Source of the DNA: Enterococcus hirae ATCC 9790
GTDB taxonomy: Bacteria > Bacillota > Bacilli > Lactobacillales > Enterococcaceae
DNA length: 64,000 nucleotides
Direction of reading: 5' to 3'
Assembly (NCBI RefSeq): GCF_000271405.2
Contig: NC_018081.1
Span: 1,189,501-1,253,500, forward strand
Shown: one piece after another, positions 47,405 to 57,387 of the stretch
Layout: the number at the start of each line of letters is the position of its first letter
How positions within the stretch are numbered: the first letter of the stretch is position 1
Program-made: the position numbers and the translations under genes
Notes under the pieces: generated by a model
What the model was told of the DNA's origin: nothing
What the model saw: the letters and a program-made list of their open reading frames with translations, nothing else
Databases searched by the model: none

Positions 47405-48854
47405 ACAATTACTAGAGAAAAAAGAGCAGTTGCAAGTGCTGATTCTTAGGGACATGGTGTTGCATGGTGGAACTGTAGGCACGAATCAATTAAGGGAACA
47501 AGTCAATCTTTCTAAAACATCATTTGATCAATATATAGCAGAAATCCCAATGATCGGTAGGATGATGGGGAAGAAAGTAGCAATCAAAAGAAATGAATTT
47601 CAAGTCACATTAGAGTTGGCTGAAGATGTCAGCTTAGAAAAAATCATTCTATTCTTAGTTCAACAAAGCTTGAAATTCAATCTGCTTGTTTATTTATTAG
47701 AACATCACCAAGCATCGATCGTTCGTCTAGCGACAGCGTTTAATATCAGTGAATCTTCTGTCTTTCGTAAGATCAAAGAATTGAATCAGTTACTGCAAGA
47801 ATTTTCTCTACAAATCAAAAATGGCCAACTCTATGGTGAGGAATTGCAAGTTCGTTATTTCTACTATGTGTTATTCCAATTTATCTCTGAATCACAACGT
47901 CCCCTTTTCTTACAACAGACGCCTGATAAAGCGCCACTTATTTTAGGATTGGAGCGAGCCTTAGAAACGACATTCTCTCAAGAGTCAGCTAGTAAAATCG
48001 CCTGCTGGCTGGGGATCACTCGTAAACGGCTATTGAGTGAAAAAACGACGTTTGCTACATTGAAAGAAAAGAAAATACTTTACCAAAAGGATCGTTTGTA
48101 TCAAGCACTTGATCCGGTCATTTCACTTTATTTAAGTCGGACAGCTGCTGAGATCAGTGGCTATGAGCCTTTAATGTTTTACAGTTTTTTTGTCTCGTTT
48201 GCTGTGTTATCAGAAGAACATTTTTATCAATATGATTTAACCCGAAGCAAAAAATTACCAACAGCTGTATTAGATACGTACATTAGAGAAACGATGTTGT
48301 GGCACTATCGTCCACGAAAGTTGAAGATCAAGGAAGAAAAAGCAGTCGGTTATCAATTAGCTCAAATCGATAATGAGTTTTATTTTTTTCGAGGAGTCAT
48401 GATGATCTATGAGCCAGAGCATCTCCTGCAACAACAGAAAAAGATGTTAGGCCGCTCCCTTAGTCAATTACTCGAACGATTGAAAGAAACAACGCTGACA
48501 CAACTACCTGCTAAACAAGGTGAAGAAGCTGCTTTAAGTTATCTCATGATTCAGTATGCCAATATTCTTATGATGATCGATTTTTATATTGCGAAATCGG
48601 TCACTATCGGAATCGATATTGAAACATTACCGATTTATCGAGTGGCATTTCAACAATTTTTGTTAAGAGAACTAAAAGGAATCAGTGGAATTGAGATTGA
48701 AAATCGACGACCAGGAAAAAAGTATGATTTAGTGATTACATTTAATCAAGAAGATCCTCATCAAAATTATTATTATTTATCAGAGTTTGCTTCAAGCTAT
48801 GATATCGCAAGGTTAAAGCAAAAAATCGAAGAAGAAAAAAAAGCAAAAAATTAA
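47394..48854 (+). CDS. Mga-type helix-turn-helix regulator (glp-linked)
   Basis: 486 residues. Two N-terminal helix-turn-helix units (VGTNQLREQVNLSKTSFDQYIAEIPMI; IVRLATAFNISESSVFRKIKELNQLLQ), a helical middle and a C-terminal EIIB-like region ending in EIENRRPGKKYDLVITFNQED. It overlaps the FAD oxidoreductase gene by 11 bp and ends at a terminator 90 bp before glpK. The position suggests control of glycerol genes, perhaps by a PTS-type phosphorylation signal. A regulator of another locus is also possible. Confidence 0.78.
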   Translation: MKIEQLLEKKEQLQVLILRDMVLHGGTVGTNQLREQVNLSKTSFDQYIAEIPMIGRMMGKKVAIKRNEFQVTLELAEDVSLEKIILFLVQQSLKFNLLVYLLEHHQASIVRLATAFNISESSVFRKIKELNQLLQEFSLQIKNGQLYGEELQVRYFYYVLFQFISESQRPLFLQQTPDKAPLILGLERALETTFSQESASKIACWLGITRKRLLSEKTTFATLKEKKILYQKDRLYQALDPVISLYLSRTAAEISGYEPLMFYSFFVSFAVLSEEHFYQYDLTRSKKLPTAVLDTYIRETMLWHYRPRKLKIKEEKAVGYQLAQIDNEFYFFRGVMMIYEPEHLLQQQKKMLGRSLSQLLERLKETTLTQLPAKQGEEAALSYLMIQYANILMMIDFYIAKSVTIGIDIETLPIYRVAFQQFLLRELKGISGIEIENRRPGKKYDLVITFNQEDPHQNYYYLSEFASSYDIARLKQKIEEEKKAKN

Positions 48855-48898
48855 AAACTGTCAAAAAAACAGAAAATAAATGTTTTTTTGGCAGTTTC
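48855..48898 (+). terminator. Terminator before glp operon
   Basis: AAACTGTCAAAAAAACA pairs with TGTTTTTTTGGCAGTTT. Confidence 0.75.
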
Positions 48899-48918
48899 TA
48901 AAAAATGAATCGGTGTAA

Positions 48919-50463
<1,545 letters not shown>

Positions 50464-50477
50464 AGGGAGGGAATGTC

Positions 50478-52301
50478 ATGTTTTCAAGAGGAACAAGACA
50501 AGAAAGTATTGAAAAAATGCAACACGAAAAGTTGGATCTGCTGATTATTGGTGGCGGTATCACAGGGGCTGGTGTGGCGCTTCAAGCCGCTGCATCAGGA
50601 ATTAAAACGGGGCTAATCGAGATGCAAGACTTTGCAGAAGGTACTTCTTCACGCTCCACAAAATTAGTACACGGAGGGATTCGTTATCTTAAAACTTTTG
50701 ACGTCGAAGTTGTAGCAGATACTGTAGGCGAACGAGCGGTGGTCCAAGGTATTGCGCCACACATTCCAAAACCTGATCCAATGTTACTACCGATCTATGA
50801 AGATGAGGGGGCAACGACGTTTAATATGTTTTCAGTCAAAGTGGCAATGGATCTCTACGATAAATTGGCAAATGTGACTGGAACAAAATATGAAAACTAT
50901 ACGCTGACACCAGAAGAAGTGTTAGAACGAGAACCATTTTTGAAAAAAGAAGGGTTAAAGGGCGCTGGTGTTTATCTAGATTTTCGGAACAATGATTCAC
51001 GTTTAGTGATCGATAACATCAAAAAAGCAGCAGAAGATGGCGCTTACCTAGTAAGTAAAATGAAAGCGATTGGCTTTTTATATGAAGGAGATCAAATCGT
51101 GGGTGTCAAAGCACGTGATCTGCTAACGGATCAAGTCGTGGAAATCCACGCAAAAATAGTGATCAACACAAGTGGTCCATGGGTCGATAAAATCCGTAAC
51201 TTGAATTTCAAACGTGCGGTATCACCTAAGATGCGACCAACCAAAGGTGTTCATCTAGTCGTAGATGCTAAAAAACTGCCTGTTCCACAACCAACATATT
51301 TTGACACGGGCAAACAAGATGGCCGAATGGTTTTTGCCATTCCACGAGAAAATAAAACGTATTTTGGAACGACAGATACGGACTATCAAGGGGACTATAC
51401 GGATCCAAAAGTAACGCAAGAAGATGTGGACTATTTATTAGATGTCATCAATCATCGTTACCCAGATGCAAACATCACCCTCGCAGACATCGAATCAAGT
51501 TGGGCAGGGTTACGCCCATTATTGATCGGTAATTCTGGTTCTGACTATAACGGTGGTGACAACGGCTCTATTTCAGATAAAAGCTTTAGCAAAGTCGTTG
51601 ATACGGTTACTGAATATAAAGAAAACAAGGCTTCTCGGTTAGAAGTAGAGGATGTATTGAATCATTTAGAAAACAGCCGTGATGAAAAAGCCCCTTCTTC
51701 GATTTCTCGAGGTAGCTCATTAGAACGTGAATCGGATGGTTTGGTGACACTATCAGGTGGGAAGATCACAGACTACCGTAAGATGGCGGAGGGAGCACTA
51801 AAATTAATCCGCCAGTTGTTGAAAGATGACTACCGGATGTCAGTAAAAGAAATCGATTCGAAACATTATCCCGTTTCTGGAGGAGATTTTGATCCAACAA
51901 AACTGGAAGAAACTGTGGAAGAATTGACAAAAATCGGAGTTGAATCTGGTTTAGCAGAAGCTGATGCAAAATACATTGCAGATTTTTATGGAACCAATGC
52001 GAAAAAGATTTTTGCTTTGGCAAAAGAAATGACACCGTATGAAGGACTAAGTTTAGCTGAATCTGCTCGTTTACGTTATGGGTTAGAAGAAGAAATGGTA
52101 TTAGCACCAGGCGACTACTTGATTCGCCGCACGAATCACTTGTTGTTTGAACGTGATCAACTTGATGCAATCAAACAACCGATCATTGATGCCATTGCGT
52201 CTTACTTCGCTTGGTCAGCAGAAGAGAAGAAGCGTCAAGAAGCTCATTTAGAAGAATTGATCGCAGAGTCGGATCTACGTGAATTGAAGGGGGAAAAATA
52301 G
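50478..52301 (+). CDS. glpO: Alpha-glycerophosphate oxidase
   Basis: 607 residues. The FAD motif is LLIIGGGITGAGVALQAAASG, then EGTSSRSTKLVHGGIRYLKTFDVE. It has the ~50-residue insert (around SDYNGGDNGSISDKSFSKVVD) that distinguishes soluble O2-using GlpO of lactic acid bacteria from respiratory GlpD. It oxidises glycerol-3-phosphate to dihydroxyacetone phosphate and yields H2O2. It lies 14 bp after glpK behind AAAGGGAGGG and directly abuts glpF. Confidence 0.96.
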   Translation: MFSRGTRQESIEKMQHEKLDLLIIGGGITGAGVALQAAASGIKTGLIEMQDFAEGTSSRSTKLVHGGIRYLKTFDVEVVADTVGERAVVQGIAPHIPKPDPMLLPIYEDEGATTFNMFSVKVAMDLYDKLANVTGTKYENYTLTPEEVLEREPFLKKEGLKGAGVYLDFRNNDSRLVIDNIKKAAEDGAYLVSKMKAIGFLYEGDQIVGVKARDLLTDQVVEIHAKIVINTSGPWVDKIRNLNFKRAVSPKMRPTKGVHLVVDAKKLPVPQPTYFDTGKQDGRMVFAIPRENKTYFGTTDTDYQGDYTDPKVTQEDVDYLLDVINHRYPDANITLADIESSWAGLRPLLIGNSGSDYNGGDNGSISDKSFSKVVDTVTEYKENKASRLEVEDVLNHLENSRDEKAPSSISRGSSLERESDGLVTLSGGKITDYRKMAEGALKLIRQLLKDDYRMSVKEIDSKHYPVSGGDFDPTKLEETVEELTKIGVESGLAEADAKYIADFYGTNAKKIFALAKEMTPYEGLSLAESARLRYGLEEEMVLAPGDYLIRRTNHLLFERDQLDAIKQPIIDAIASYFAWSAEEKKRQEAHLEELIAESDLRELKGEK

Positions 52302-53018
52302 ATGAGTGCAGAAATGACGCAGATCATGGGAGAATTTATTGGTACGATGATTTTAGTTTTACTTGGTGATGGGGTATGTGCTGCGGTTAACTTGAACAAG
52401 AGTAAAGCCCAAGCTTCTGGTTGGATCGTGATTGCTTTCGGTTGGGGACTAGCCGTTACAATGGCTGTCTATATTTCCGGATTTATGGGACCTGCTCATT
52501 TGAATCCAGCCGTATCTTTAGCGATGGCGATGACCGGTGCAATTGGCTGGAACCTAGTGATTCCGTTTATTATTGCGCAAATGTTAGGTGCGATCGTCGG
52601 TGCTGTTTTAGTTTGGTTGACGTATTTACCACATTGGAGTGTGACAAAAGACCAAGGCGCAATTTTAGGTACATTTGCGACAGGTCCTGCCATTCGAAAT
52701 TATCCAGCGAACTTTATCACCGAGTTGATCGGTACTTTCGTTTTAGTACTAGGACTATTAGCGTTTGGACAAAACTCATTTGCCGATGGTACGAATGTCT
52801 TTGCTGTCGGAGGTTTGATCTTAGCAATCGGTCTTTCCCTAGGAGGACCAACTGGCTATGCGATCAACCCAGCTCGTGACCTAGGTCCACGTCTGACCCA
52901 TGCGATTCTACCAATTGCAAACAAAGGAAACTCAGACTGGGGCTATTCATGGATACCAGTAGTAGCGCCAATGGTCGGAGCTGTCGTGGCTGTGGGCATG
53001 TATATGTTGATGGTATAA
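52302..53018 (+). CDS. glpF: Glycerol uptake facilitator
   Basis: 238 residues, six membrane helices and two half-helices with the NPA motifs HLNPAVSLAMAM and GYAINPARDLGPR; the Asp after the second NPA marks an aquaglyceroporin. It begins at the base after the glpO stop codon, so translation is coupled. It completes the glycerol-uptake operon and ends before a bidirectional hairpin. Confidence 0.96.
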   Translation: MSAEMTQIMGEFIGTMILVLLGDGVCAAVNLNKSKAQASGWIVIAFGWGLAVTMAVYISGFMGPAHLNPAVSLAMAMTGAIGWNLVIPFIIAQMLGAIVGAVLVWLTYLPHWSVTKDQGAILGTFATGPAIRNYPANFITELIGTFVLVLGLLAFGQNSFADGTNVFAVGGLILAIGLSLGGPTGYAINPARDLGPRLTHAILPIANKGNSDWGYSWIPVVAPMVGAVVAVGMYMLMV

Positions 53019-53056
53019 AAAGGCGGTAAAGTGTGTTATTCATTAATAAATAATCT

Positions 53057-53095
53057 AAAAAACGGTAAAATAGTTCTTCTATTTTATCGTTTTTT
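53057..53095. terminator. glp operon terminator
   Basis: AAAAAACGGTAAAATAG pairs with CTATTTTATCGTTTTTT with a 5-base loop. Confidence 0.85.
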
Positions 53096-53246
53096 AGCAC
53101 TTGACAAAGAACAGCATTTTAAAAATGGGTTATTGAAGATCGCAAAATCAACGGGGTGCTTTGCTGACAACCAGAAAATTTTTTTAGATTTGTTCATGGG
53201 TCTTGATTGAACTAACCAGAGTGAAATAAAGGGCTTTCGTTTTTGA

Positions 53247-53275
53247 TTGACAGTGACAGCTAAACTTGCTATAGT
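53247..53275 (+). promoter_or_regulatory. Strong promoter of the MutS2-like leader
   Basis: TTGACA (53247-53252), exactly 17 bp, TATAGT (53270-53275) with extended TGC in front. Transcription would start near 53282, about 250 nt before the coding region. Confidence 0.85.
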
Positions 53276-53317
53276 GAATTTGAAAATAAATAAAACCTAG
53301 ATGAATGAGGTATTTTG

Positions 53318-53338
53318 ATGAGTGTAGCAGGTATCTAA
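53318..53338 (+). CDS. Upstream leader peptide MSVAGI
   Basis: ATG at 53318 lies 7 nt after TGAGG and encodes Met-Ser-Val-Ala-Gly-Ile-stop. Its last codons (CAGGTATC, 53328-53335) are one arm of a hairpin. This is the architecture of antibiotic-inducible attenuators, where a ribosome stalled on a tiny ORF refolds the leader. Confidence 0.55.
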   Translation: MSVAGI

Positions 53339-53475
53339 CGTAGTAAGTTGAATAGCCAATAGAGCCGTAAGCTTATTTGGCATGCTTATAGATGATACCT
53401 GTCATTTCATAACCAACAATTCTATTAATGAGGGATGGGGCGCGTCTTATTTGAGATGTTCCTCATCTTTTTATT
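53328..53475 (+). promoter_or_regulatory. Attenuator: paired arms and terminator in leader
   Basis: CAGGTATC (53328-53335), inside the small ORF, pairs with GATACCTG (53394-53401). Between them are GCCAA/TTGGC and TAAGC/GCTTA pairings. Downstream, ATGAGG (53428-53433) pairs with CCTCAT (53461-53466) before a CT5AT5 tract, while an alternative AGATG/CATCT hairpin overlaps the same bases. The two cannot form together, as expected for a switch. The coding region begins 55 nt later. Confidence 0.6.
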
Positions 53476-53529
53476 TTTCCTAGGTCTTATTTATTTTAGG
53501 ACAGGTATCTCTTCAAAAAAGGAGAGAAT

Positions 53530-55428
53530 ATGAAACAAACAATCGATAAATTACAATTTAATCAAATCAAAGAAGAAGTGAAAAAACGAGCTATTGGACA
53601 ATATAGCAAAAAGCGTATCGAAGAAATGACCCCGCAAACTAATCTACAGACAGTCAAAAATCGCCAAGAAGAAACAAAAGAAGCGCGACAAATCTTAGAA
53701 AGTCAGCAACACGTTCCCTTTATGGGATTGACACGGATTGATGCGTTGACTTCCCAAGTGAAAAAAGGCTTTTTACTGACACCAACTGAATTGATCGAGT
53801 ATGCAGACTTTTTAAGAAGTAGTCGAATGATCCGTCGTTTTTTTGAAAAAAATCAATATCAAACACCCTTGTTGCATGTGTATAGTAAGAATATGCCTGA
53901 TTTGTCGATGGTCGAAGAGTTGATCTATCAACAAATCAAGAACCAAAAAGTGAGTGATGAAGCCTCACGAAATTTACGGAAAGTACGAAAACAATTACAA
54001 TTAACAGAAAAAGAAATCCAGGATCGTCTTTTAAAGTTTCTAAGACATCCGCATAACAAAGAAATGATCCAAGAAGCAATGATTGTTCAAAAAGGCGATC
54101 ACTATACGATCCCAATCAAAGCTAGTTATAAAAATAAAGTGCCAGGCACGATTATTGAACAGTCAAATAAAGGGACGACCGTCTTTATTGAACCAACGGC
54201 TGTGGAAAAAGCGAGTATGAATTATCAATTGTTAAAAGCAGAAGAAATAGCAGAAGAATATCAAGTTTTAGCTTATTTGACTGGTGCTTTAGCAGAACAA
54301 GAACAAGCAATCGATTTGATTATCGAAACGATTACTAGATTAGATATCATTTTCGCCAGAGGGAAGTATAGTCGAGAAATACATGGTGTGACACCACGGA
54401 TCAATCAATCAGAATACATCAAGATCAAACAAGGAAGGCATCCACTGATCCAAGGGAAGGCTGTTCCGTTAGACTTTGAACTTGGTAAAGACTATCGAGG
54501 ATTAGTGATCACTGGAGCGAATGCAGGTGGTAAGACTGTCGTATTAAAGACAGTGGGGTTATTGACGTTGATGGCGATGTTTGGTTTACAGGTTCCGGCA
54601 GCCGAAGGAACAGAGCTAGCTGTTTTCGATGAGATTTTTGTGGATATTGGCGATCAGCAAACGATCGAGAATGCGTTAAGTACGTTTTCTGGTCATATGC
54701 AAAATATTGCTGAGATGTTACGCAAGGTGAGTAGAAATACCCTTGTATTACTTGATGAGATCGGCAGTGGCACAGAACCTAATGAAGGAGCGGCGCTAGC
54801 AGTTGCTATCATGGAAGCCATGTATGAACAAGGGGCATTGATCGTTGCAACTACTCATTATGGCGAAATCAAAAAATTTGCGAATGATCATGAAGATTTT
54901 ATTCCAGCCGCAATGGCATTTGATAAAGAAGCATTGAAACCTAAATACCTTCTTCAAGTGGGGGAAACAGGAGAAAGCCAAGCGCTATGGATCGCTCAAA
55001 AAATGAACATGTCGCAAACCTTGATCGAACAAGCCCAATATTATATCCAGCATAAAGCTTATCGGACAACCAAAAAAGTGTTTCAGACAACGAAAGTAAA
55101 CGTGCCTAGGACGAAGACACAAGTGCAGCAATTTTCGAAAGGGGATCGGGTATATTCTGCGGTCCACCAACAAGAAGCCTTAGTTTATGAAGATACAGCA
55201 GAAGAAACGGTTACGATTTTCTTGGATAAAGAGTTAATCAATGTCCCACGAAAACGTCTCACGTTAAAGATGTCAGCAGAAAAGTTATATCCAGTCGGTT
55301 ATGAATTAGACCATTTGTTTACAGACTTTCAAACTAGAAAATGGCAAAGAGATCTAGCGCGAGGATCGAAAAAAGCGCATAAAAAATTAGCCAAAGAAGC
55401 TAAAGAACGACGAGAAAAAAGAGACTAG
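53530..55428 (+). CDS. MutS2-family ATPase lacking the Smr domain
   Basis: 632 residues, against ~785 for MutS2. Residues 1-300 form the helical core/clamp region; the MutS-type ATPase follows. Walker A is GANAGGKTVVLKT with K335, Walker B is LVLLDEIGSGTEPNEG with D409-E410, and the signature helix is STFSGHMQNIAEML. After it comes a KOW/SH3-like segment (KGDRVYSAVHQQEALVYED...). The nuclease Smr domain is absent, replaced by a basic tail (KKAHKKLAKEAKERREKRD). MutS2/RqcU proteins split stalled ribosomes; this shortened form, behind an attenuator leader, may be an inducible ribosome-rescue factor. That role is inferred. Confidence 0.88.
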   Translation: MKQTIDKLQFNQIKEEVKKRAIGQYSKKRIEEMTPQTNLQTVKNRQEETKEARQILESQQHVPFMGLTRIDALTSQVKKGFLLTPTELIEYADFLRSSRMIRRFFEKNQYQTPLLHVYSKNMPDLSMVEELIYQQIKNQKVSDEASRNLRKVRKQLQLTEKEIQDRLLKFLRHPHNKEMIQEAMIVQKGDHYTIPIKASYKNKVPGTIIEQSNKGTTVFIEPTAVEKASMNYQLLKAEEIAEEYQVLAYLTGALAEQEQAIDLIIETITRLDIIFARGKYSREIHGVTPRINQSEYIKIKQGRHPLIQGKAVPLDFELGKDYRGLVITGANAGGKTVVLKTVGLLTLMAMFGLQVPAAEGTELAVFDEIFVDIGDQQTIENALSTFSGHMQNIAEMLRKVSRNTLVLLDEIGSGTEPNEGAALAVAIMEAMYEQGALIVATTHYGEIKKFANDHEDFIPAAMAFDKEALKPKYLLQVGETGESQALWIAQKMNMSQTLIEQAQYYIQHKAYRTTKKVFQTTKVNVPRTKTQVQQFSKGDRVYSAVHQQEALVYEDTAEETVTIFLDKELINVPRKRLTLKMSAEKLYPVGYELDHLFTDFQTRKWQRDLARGSKKAHKKLAKEAKERREKRD

Positions 55429-55438
55429 GGGTTAAATG

Positions 55439-55485
55439 AAGACATTGTTTTAAAGAGGAATAGCCAATAGCTCTCGTCTTTTTTT
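55439..55485 (+). terminator. Terminator after MutS2-like gene
   Basis: AAGAC (55439) pairs with GTCTT (55476), with inner imperfect pairings, followed by T6. Confidence 0.45.
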
Positions 55486-55571
55486 GACAGTCGTTCCAGT
55501 AGTTTTTACGATCCAAGTATGTGAATAGCTAAATTGGAGAGTTACTCATGACTTTAGACAACGGGAAAAAA

Positions 55572-55600
55572 TTGGCACTTTTACCGATTTAGGTTAAAAT
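55572..55600 (+). promoter_or_regulatory. Promoter of phosphatidyltransferase gene
   Basis: TTGGCA (55572-55577), 17 bp, TAAAAT (55595-55600). The -10 overlaps the upstream ATG at 55599, which argues for a later translation start. Confidence 0.6.
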
Positions 55601-55631
55601 GGAACAAAGTTTATTTAGGGAGATGTCATGG

Positions 55632-56180
55632 ATGAAACTGACTTCGAATTGGCGAAAAGAAATAGGAACGATCCCTAATCTCTTATCAATTTTTCGTGTG
55701 GTTCTTTTGCCGTTTTATTTTTACTTTGTTTTAGAGCAATCGTTTATGCTTGCCGGTATCTTGATTGCTCTATCAGGAATCACTGACTTTTTAGATGGAT
55801 TTATTGCTCGTAAGTTCAACCAAATCACGGAATTGGGGAAATTATTAGATCCAGTGGCAGACAAGTTGACGCAACTGGTCTTGATCCTTTCCATGGATTG
55901 GTATCGACCGATGATTTGGTGGATATTCGGTTTATTTCTGATCAAAGAAGGGTTCATGTTTTTTGCTGGTATCATTGGATTGAGAAAAAATGTGAAATTA
56001 GATGGGGCAAAATGGTATGGGAAATTAGCAACTGCGGTCATTTACGCAGGCATGGTGCTTTTACTGTTGTTTCCCGAACTTCCTGCGATCTGGGTCAATT
56101 GGATCTTTGGATTGATCACTTATAGCTTGCTTCAATCCTTCGTTTTGTATATCCGTGAATATCATAAACTATTGAATTAA
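55632..56180 (+). CDS. CDP-alcohol phosphatidyltransferase (PgsA-like)
   Basis: 182 residues with four to five membrane helices. The CDP-alcohol signature DG-x2-AR-x8-G-x3-D-x3-D is complete: DGFIARKFNQITELGKLLDPVADK. The opening IGTIPNLLSIFRVVLLP is like phosphatidylglycerophosphate synthase. The start at 55632 is preferred because the promoter -10 covers the ATG at 55599 and AGGGAG lies 9 bp upstream. It may be a PgsA paralogue or a cardiolipin-type synthase; a housekeeping pgsA is probably elsewhere. Confidence 0.82.
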   Translation: MKLTSNWRKEIGTIPNLLSIFRVVLLPFYFYFVLEQSFMLAGILIALSGITDFLDGFIARKFNQITELGKLLDPVADKLTQLVLILSMDWYRPMIWWIFGLFLIKEGFMFFAGIIGLRKNVKLDGAKWYGKLATAVIYAGMVLLLLFPELPAIWVNWIFGLITYSLLQSFVLYIREYHKLLN

Positions 56181-56204
56181 GAGAGTAATGTCTCAAATAC
56201 AAAT

Positions 56205-56242
56205 AAAAGAACTCAAGCCAAGGAAGTGGTTTGAGTTCTTTT
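56205..56242. terminator. Bidirectional terminator
   Basis: AAAAGAACTCAAGCCA pairs with TGGTTTGAGTTCTTTT with one mismatch and a 6-base loop; it serves both convergent genes. Confidence 0.85.
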
Positions 56243-56321
56243 ACTTGATGAGGGGATGGATTTCCGCTCATTGTTTTATTTTCCATAGGAGAACCTTGCT
56301 TAACTCTCGAAGCTAGTAGTC

Positions 56322-56633
56322 TTAAGGTTTGATATAAGCATAGCCTTTTTCTTGTAATTCAATGAGGTCTAAAATACCAGCTGGTACCACGATGACCTTT
56401 TCAGGCAAGGATTCTGTACTGATGTGATTGCCACGTAGCGCATTAGCACAAGCGTGGAAGGTAACCCCTAAAGCAAGAAATTCTTCATTTGCTGGATCAA
56501 GGTAGCCGGTGATGCCTTCACCGTTGACACTAACCACAATCGTCGTTTCAGGAGCGATTTTCAATAGGTTCTTGACGTTATTCATCGTTTCATGCCACTT
56601 TCTCGTTTCATCGATATGAAAAACAACTCTCAT
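56322..56633 (-). CDS. DsrE/DsrF-like sulfur-relay protein
   Basis: 103 residues with the DsrE fold: VVFHIDETRKWHETMNNVKNLL, TIVVSVNGEGI and the conserved Cys in VTFHACANALRGNHI. The C-terminal half reads IVVPAGILDLIELQEKGYAYIKP. These proteins carry or sense persulfides. The gene lies 12 bp after cstR on the same strand, so the two form an operon divergent from the rhodanese genes. Confidence 0.8.
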   Translation of the reverse strand: MRVVFHIDETRKWHETMNNVKNLLKIAPETTIVVSVNGEGITGYLDPANEEFLALGVTFHACANALRGNHISTESLPEKVIVVPAGILDLIELQEKGYAYIKP

Positions 56634-56645
56634 TTGAGTCTCTCC

Positions 56646-56906
56646 TTATTTTTTGATGATCAAGTTGATTGCTTGTTCCATTTTTTTGGCTTGCTCTTCT
56701 GCGCTGTTTTCTGGATGCTCCAAACAGTCTTTTAAGTTTTCTGCCACGATCATTCCCATGACACGATCAATGCTAGAACGAACGGCACTTAATTGTGTGA
56801 TAATTGCCATACAGTCTTTCTCTTCTTCAATCATCTTTTGGATGCCGCGAATTTGTCCTTCTGTTCGTTTTAGTCGATTGATGATGTTCTTGTCATTGAT
56901 TTCCAT
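56646..56906 (-). CDS. cstR: Persulfide-sensing repressor CstR
   Basis: 86 residues of the CsoR/RcnR fold. It has two cysteines, C32 (EEEKDCMAII) and C61 (NLKDCLEHP), but Asn57 takes the place of the copper-ligand His of CsoR. Two Cys without that His is the CstR fingerprint for persulfide/sulfane-sulfur sensing rather than metal sensing. Neighbouring rhodanese and CoA-disulfide-reductase genes and the two ATACCC...GGTAT operators fit this. It represses both divergent units until persulfides cross-link the cysteines. RBS AAAGGAGGTTTTCAA. Confidence 0.92.
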   Translation of the reverse strand: MEINDKNIINRLKRTEGQIRGIQKMIEEEKDCMAIITQLSAVRSSIDRVMGMIVAENLKDCLEHPENSAEEQAKKMEQAINLIIKK

Positions 56907-56938
56907 TTGAAAACCTCCTTTATGCTTCTAGTGAGATG

Positions 56939-56955
56939 ATACCCTATGTAGGTAT
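56939..56955. promoter_or_regulatory. CstR operator 1
   Basis: ATACCCTATGTAGGTAT, in front of cstR; matches the family ATACCC...GGTAT palindrome. Confidence 0.75.
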
Positions 56956-57002
56956 ATTTTGTAAATAATTATGTCGATTTGAAAAAGCTAGAATTTGAAT
57001 AG

Positions 57003-57047
57003 TTGACAATTCTCTCTTTTTTGTGTTGAATATACCCCATAAGGTAT
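57003..57047 (+). promoter_or_regulatory. Rhodanese-operon promoter with CstR operator 2
   Basis: TTGACA at 57003-57008, 17 bp, TTGAAT (57026-57031), overlapped at its edge by ATACCCCATAAGGTAT (57032-57047). Confidence 0.75.
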
Positions 57048-57075
57048 TTACAAAAATAAAAAGGTGGAAATCAAG

Positions 57076-57387
57076 ATGTCACTATTTCAAACAGTCAAAT
57101 CAATCTCAACAGCGGAATTAAAAGAAAAATTGAATGGTTCTATTCAGTTGCTCGATGTAAGAACACCAGCAGAATACCGAGGGGGGCATATCAGACAAGC
57201 GAAAAATATTCCACTTCAACGTATTCTAAGTTTTAAAGGAAAACAAGAAGCGCCTGTCTATGTCATCTGTCAATCGGGAATGCGGAGCAAACAAGCTACG
57301 AAAGAGTTGAAGAAAATGGGGTATGATGTTATCAATGTACGTGGTGGGATGAATCAATGGTTTGAACCAACAGTAGGAGGGAAATAA
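57076..57387 (+). CDS. Single-domain rhodanese (thiosulfate sulfurtransferase-like)
   Basis: 103 residues, one rhodanese domain: LLDVRTPAEYRGGHIRQAKNIPL, and the active-site loop VICQSGMRSKQA with the persulfide-carrying Cys. It transfers sulfane sulfur and is the first gene of the CstR-controlled unit. The next gene, a CoA-disulfide reductase/rhodanese fusion, starts at the base after its stop. ATG 57076 follows AAAGGTGGAAATCAAG. Confidence 0.9.
   Translation: MSLFQTVKSISTAELKEKLNGSIQLLDVRTPAEYRGGHIRQAKNIPLQRILSFKGKQEAPVYVICQSGMRSKQATKELKKMGYDVINVRGGMNQWFEPTVGGK

Larger units (their letters stand above)
53019..53529. other. Long non-coding leader region before the MutS2-like gene
   Basis: 511 bp. 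The glpF terminator lies at 53057-53095. After a promoter at 53247-53275 comes an approximately 250-nt leader with a small upstream ORF, paired segments and a terminator. The parts are listed separately. Confidence 0.7.

Noticed and set aside
52421..52879. 152-codon open frame within glpF in another frame
   Set aside because: Shadow of glpF: cysteine/arginine-rich translation with no ribosome site inside a clear aquaglyceroporin gene.
53428..53445. T-box-like AGGGATGGGGCGCG in the MutS2-like leader
   Set aside because: It only loosely resembles the AGGGTGGNACCGCG T-box. There is no specifier stem, and the downstream gene is unrelated to amino acids; the uORF/attenuator reading explains the leader better.
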